Positions 51,388 to 53,787 of a DNA stretch of 53,787 nt are shown here, one piece after another. This DNA is from JBNAVY01 sp049700195 (GTDB lineage: Bacteria > Bacillota > Thermoanaerobacteria > Thermoanaerobacterales > Thermoanaerobacteraceae), in assembly GCA_049700195.1 (NCBI GenBank), contig JBNAVY010000012.1, positions 1 to 53,787 of the forward strand, written 5' to 3'. Numbering within the stretch: position 1 is the stretch's first letter; every line of letters starts with the position of its first letter. The position numbers were made by a program, and so were the translations under genes. The notes below the pieces were generated by a model. That model did no database searches, had not been told where the DNA came from, and saw only the letters and a list, made by a program, of their open reading frames with translations.

Positions 51388-52362
51388 ATGTTTAGTATAA
51401 GAACTGATCTTGCTATTGAAGAAAGAGATATATATAAAAGTGGTAAAAACATGGAAGTGCCTGGCGTTTCTGTTGAAGAAAAGCAATATGAGGGTATAAA
51501 GATTACTAAAGTTAAGATACTAGACAAAAGAGGAATGGAAGAAATGGGTAAACCTATTGGTAATTATATTACTATAGAAGCACCAGACCTTATACAAGGA
51601 GATTTGGATCTTGAAGAAAAAGTTTCAAAGGTTATTTCAGATATAATAAAAGAAATTTCAAATCTAAATAGTGAAACAAAAGTTTTAGTTGTAGGCTTAG
51701 GAAATTGGAATGTAACTCCTGATGCCTTAGGACCCGATGTGATTTCTAACATAGTTGTTACAAGACATTTGAAAGAATTTGCTCCACAACAGTTTGGAGA
51801 TGAAATACGTTCGGTAAGTGCTATATCACCTGGAGTTTTAGGGATAACAGGTATAGAAACAGCCGAGATATTAAAAGGTATAACTGATAGAATAAGACCA
51901 GATCTGATAATTGCAATTGATGCATTAGCTTCAAGAAAAGTCGAGAGACTTTCAACTACAATACAAATTTCTGATACAGGTATAAGTCCTGGTTCTGGAA
52001 TAGGGAACAAGAGATTGTCGATAAATAAAGAGAGTCTGGGTATTCCTGTTATTTCAATAGGTGTGCCAACTGTTGTTGATGCAGTAACTATTGCAAATGA
52101 TACCATTGAATATCTTACAGAATCTCTTCTTAAAGAAACAGAAAAAAACAATCCTTTTTATAAAGTTTTAGACAACATGAGCAAAGAAGATAAATATGCA
52201 CTTATACAAGAGGTTTTAAATCCATATCTTCATAATCTTGTTGTCACACCAAAAGAAATTGATTCTATAATAAAAAATATTTCTTCTGTAGTTTCTAGAG
52301 GCATTAACCTTGCTCTTCAACCAGGACTAACAGTTAAAGAAATGAATCAGCTTATACATTAA
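51388..52362 (+). CDS. gpr: germination protease GPR
   Basis: 324-aa spore protease (M63/A25-type) that degrades small acid-soluble proteins at germination. It is made as an inactive zymogen: the N-terminal propeptide begins FSIRTDLAIEERD. VVGLGNWNVTPDALGPDVISNIVVTRHL and IIAIDALASRKVERLSTTIQISDTGISPGSGIGNKR contain the conserved aspartates. Length is slightly under the Bacillus enzyme. The ATG is preceded by AGGTGAT, which overlaps the stop of the YvlD-like gene. spoIIP follows. Confidence 0.95.
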   Translation: MFSIRTDLAIEERDIYKSGKNMEVPGVSVEEKQYEGIKITKVKILDKRGMEEMGKPIGNYITIEAPDLIQGDLDLEEKVSKVISDIIKEISNLNSETKVLVVGLGNWNVTPDALGPDVISNIVVTRHLKEFAPQQFGDEIRSVSAISPGVLGITGIETAEILKGITDRIRPDLIIAIDALASRKVERLSTTIQISDTGISPGSGIGNKRLSINKESLGIPVISIGVPTVVDAVTIANDTIEYLTESLLKETEKNNPFYKVLDNMSKEDKYALIQEVLNPYLHNLVVTPKEIDSIIKNISSVVSRGINLALQPGLTVKEMNQLIH

Positions 52363-52367
52363 AAAGT

Positions 52368-52429
52368 AATAAAGCACCTCTTTTTAGAATATTTTATTAA
52401 TATAATAAACAAAGGAGAGGTGCTTTATT
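52368..52429 (+). promoter_or_regulatory. inverted repeat pairing with the spoIIP ribosome-binding site
   Basis: Bases 52368-52381 are perfectly complementary to 52416-52429 (14 bp), extendable to 18 bp with two G-U pairs. The right arm contains most of the spoIIP Shine-Dalgarno (52411-52420), the spacer and the first base of the TTG start. The 26-base loop contains TATAAT at 52401-52406. Transcripts coming from gpr would therefore hide the spoIIP start, whereas an RNA starting after the loop promoter would not. It may alternatively act as a gpr terminator, though no T run follows. Confidence 0.6.
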
Positions 52430-53640
52430 TGTATAAAAAATATGAGAGTTATAAAAGAACAAAATTTATTATATTTTTTATAATATTAATAATAAATGTT
52501 TTATTATATAGTTGGCTTATAAAAGACAATGCTGAATTTAAAAACATAAAACATGTATTAAATGATTCGTTTGCAGAAGAATATGACAGTTTAAATTCAG
52601 TTTTTGTAATGTCTATTAACTATTCTTTTCCATCAATTGATATTGGATTTAAGTCACAGGGATATTTTTCAAAAGATGTATCTCTTTTTTGTATTTTAAA
52701 TATAGATACAAAAAAACCATTAGATATTTTAAAATTTCAAATACCTATATTAGCACAAATCAACACAAGAGGTATTGCTCCTGTTAGTACTTTTTCTGGT
52801 GGTTATAAAAATGAAAATTTAGCAAAAGGAGAAATTAAAGAAGAAAAAAAGGAACAAAAAGGTAATAATACTGAAGAAAATAATGTAAAAGACATTAATA
52901 GCCCAAACAATAATAAACAAACAGATAATGTTAAACCTGATTTAAAAAATCCATATCTTTTAATATATCATACACATACAATGGAGGCTTTTGCAGCTAC
53001 AGATAATAATAAATATACAGCAAGATATGGATATGATCGTACAGATAATTTGAATTATACAGTAGCTAAAGTAGGCGACTTTCTAACTGATTATTTAATT
53101 AAAGATGGTATAAGTGTATTACATGATAAAACAATAAATGATTATAATTACGATTCTTCTTATACCCGATCTTTGGAAACTGTGTCAAAAATATTAAAAG
53201 AGTATCCATCTATAAAAGCAGCAATAGATCTACATAGAGATGGATATGGTGCTGTTATGAAGCCTGGTATTGAGTCTATACCAGCTTTAAGCCAGCTTCC
53301 AAATCAGGATTTTAGAAAGAAATATGTAACTACAATAAATGGTGAAAATGTTGCTAGAATATCTTTTATAATTGGATCGAGAAGAACTAAAGAAATGAAT
53401 GAGGATTGGCAGAAAAATTACGAATTTGCTAAACAAATAAGTACAGAACTAGATAAAATGTATCCTGGTTTATCTTTAGGTGTACAAGTAAAACCATATA
53501 GTGAATATAATCAACATCTATTAGAAAAATCAATTCTGATTGAATTAGGTAGTAATTACAATACTCTTGAAGAAGCTATAGCAAGTACTAAGTATTTAGC
53601 AAAAGCTATTAGTGAAGTATTAAAAAAAGAAATAAAATGA
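52429..53640 (+). CDS. spoIIP: stage II sporulation protein P (SpoIIP)
   Basis: 403-aa amidase/endopeptidase that, with SpoIID and SpoIIM, degrades septal peptidoglycan during engulfment. An N-terminal membrane anchor (FIIFFIILIINVLLYSWLI), an Asn/Lys-rich linker near residues 140-170, then the catalytic domain: LLIYHTHTMEAF with the zinc-binding His/Glu, AAIDLHRDGYG, and the C-terminal SILIELGSNYNTLEEAI with the catalytic Glu region. The start is TTG eight bases after AAAGGAGAGG. gpr-spoIIP order matches Bacillus. Confidence 0.95.
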   Translation: MYKKYESYKRTKFIIFFIILIINVLLYSWLIKDNAEFKNIKHVLNDSFAEEYDSLNSVFVMSINYSFPSIDIGFKSQGYFSKDVSLFCILNIDTKKPLDILKFQIPILAQINTRGIAPVSTFSGGYKNENLAKGEIKEEKKEQKGNNTEENNVKDINSPNNNKQTDNVKPDLKNPYLLIYHTHTMEAFAATDNNKYTARYGYDRTDNLNYTVAKVGDFLTDYLIKDGISVLHDKTINDYNYDSSYTRSLETVSKILKEYPSIKAAIDLHRDGYGAVMKPGIESIPALSQLPNQDFRKKYVTTINGENVARISFIIGSRRTKEMNEDWQKNYEFAKQISTELDKMYPGLSLGVQVKPYSEYNQHLLEKSILIELGSNYNTLEEAIASTKYLAKAISEVLKKEIK

Positions 53641-53702
53641 AATTATATTTTAAATATATTTACAAATTACGTTAGATACAAACAAAATATTTAGAAAAAA
53701 AT

Positions 53703-53727
53703 GGGGGATTATATCCCTGTTTTTTTA
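53703..53727 (+). terminator. terminator after spoIIP
   Basis: A 6-bp stem GGGGAT/ATCCCT (one G-T pair) with a TAT loop, followed by G and seven T residues, 62 bases after the spoIIP stop. The last 60 bases of the window show no further feature. Confidence 0.75.
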
Positions 53728-53787
53728 TACAAAGAGTAATTTGTGATGTTCTAAAAGCCAGACATATCAATAAATTGCAGCTAAGCA

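Noticed and set aside
51564..52151. 195-aa minus-strand open frame inside gpr
   Set aside because: Antisense shadow of a fully conserved germination protease; no start signals.

Overview
The window is strongly AT-rich with purine-rich Shine-Dalgarno sites, frequent TTG starts and a full set of endospore genes (spoIIGA, sigE, sigG, gpr, spoIIP, a SpoVD-type PBP, a YhcN/YlaJ lipoprotein). Together with the gene order comEC-holA-rpsT-gpr-spoIIP and mraZ...ftsZ-spoIIGA-sigE-sigG, this points to a spore-forming Clostridia-class Firmicute. MurE carries the DNPR signature of meso-diaminopimelate enzymes. I cannot name the genus with confidence. The window reads as chromosomal backbone: I see no insertion sequence, prophage, CRISPR array or rRNA gene.

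Layout. 1-80: 3' end of tRNA-Ile(GAT) and its terminator. 177-1935: DegS/DegU-like two-component pair. 2081-5956: M18 aminopeptidase, secreted CAP protein, DUF3343 protein, and an unrecognised Asp-box/coiled-coil protein. 6099-9402: lipoamide dehydrogenase, LipB, LipA, ferritin-like protein. 9484-13924: metallo-beta-lactamase-fold protein, glycerate kinase, transketolase. 14162-16964: cysteine-containing, probably spore-associated protein, glycosyltransferase, CsoR-like regulator and two small proteins. 17012-19312: cysteine desulfurase plus ThiI (tRNA 4-thiouridine). 19444-21370: a DUF2089 / DUF4097 / small-protein operon behind a strong sigma-A promoter. 21427-26101: YchF, YhcN-type lipoprotein, and the M16 pair YmfF/YmfH.

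26150-43196 is the division and cell-wall cluster: mraZ, rsmH, ftsL, one PASTA-bearing PBP, murE, murF, mraY, murD, one SEDS gene, murG, murA, ftsQ, DUF881, sbp, ftsA, ftsZ. It runs, after a terminator, into spoIIGA-sigE-sigG, so septum formation and the early sporulation sigma cascade are neighbours. 45862-53640 holds a HAD phosphatase, a YhfI-like MBL protein, ComEC, HolA, S20 (opposite strand), a YvlD-like membrane protein, GPR and SpoIIP.

Most of the window is conventional. The parts that deserve attention are: (i) the three-gene operon in which all three proteins share one short helical motif, resembling LiaX/YvlB envelope-stress systems, with a YvlD/LiaZ-like gene 30 kb away; (ii) an inverted repeat that pairs the spoIIP ribosome-binding site with sequence just after gpr; (iii) a perfect hairpin over the pro-sigma-E processing region; (iv) perfect palindromes at 10390-10439 and 45816-45849; and (v) the uncharacterised Asp-box/coiled-coil protein and the spore-type protein/glycosyltransferase pair. 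Starts given below were chosen from Shine-Dalgarno spacing and family N-termini, so several are shorter than the longest open frame.
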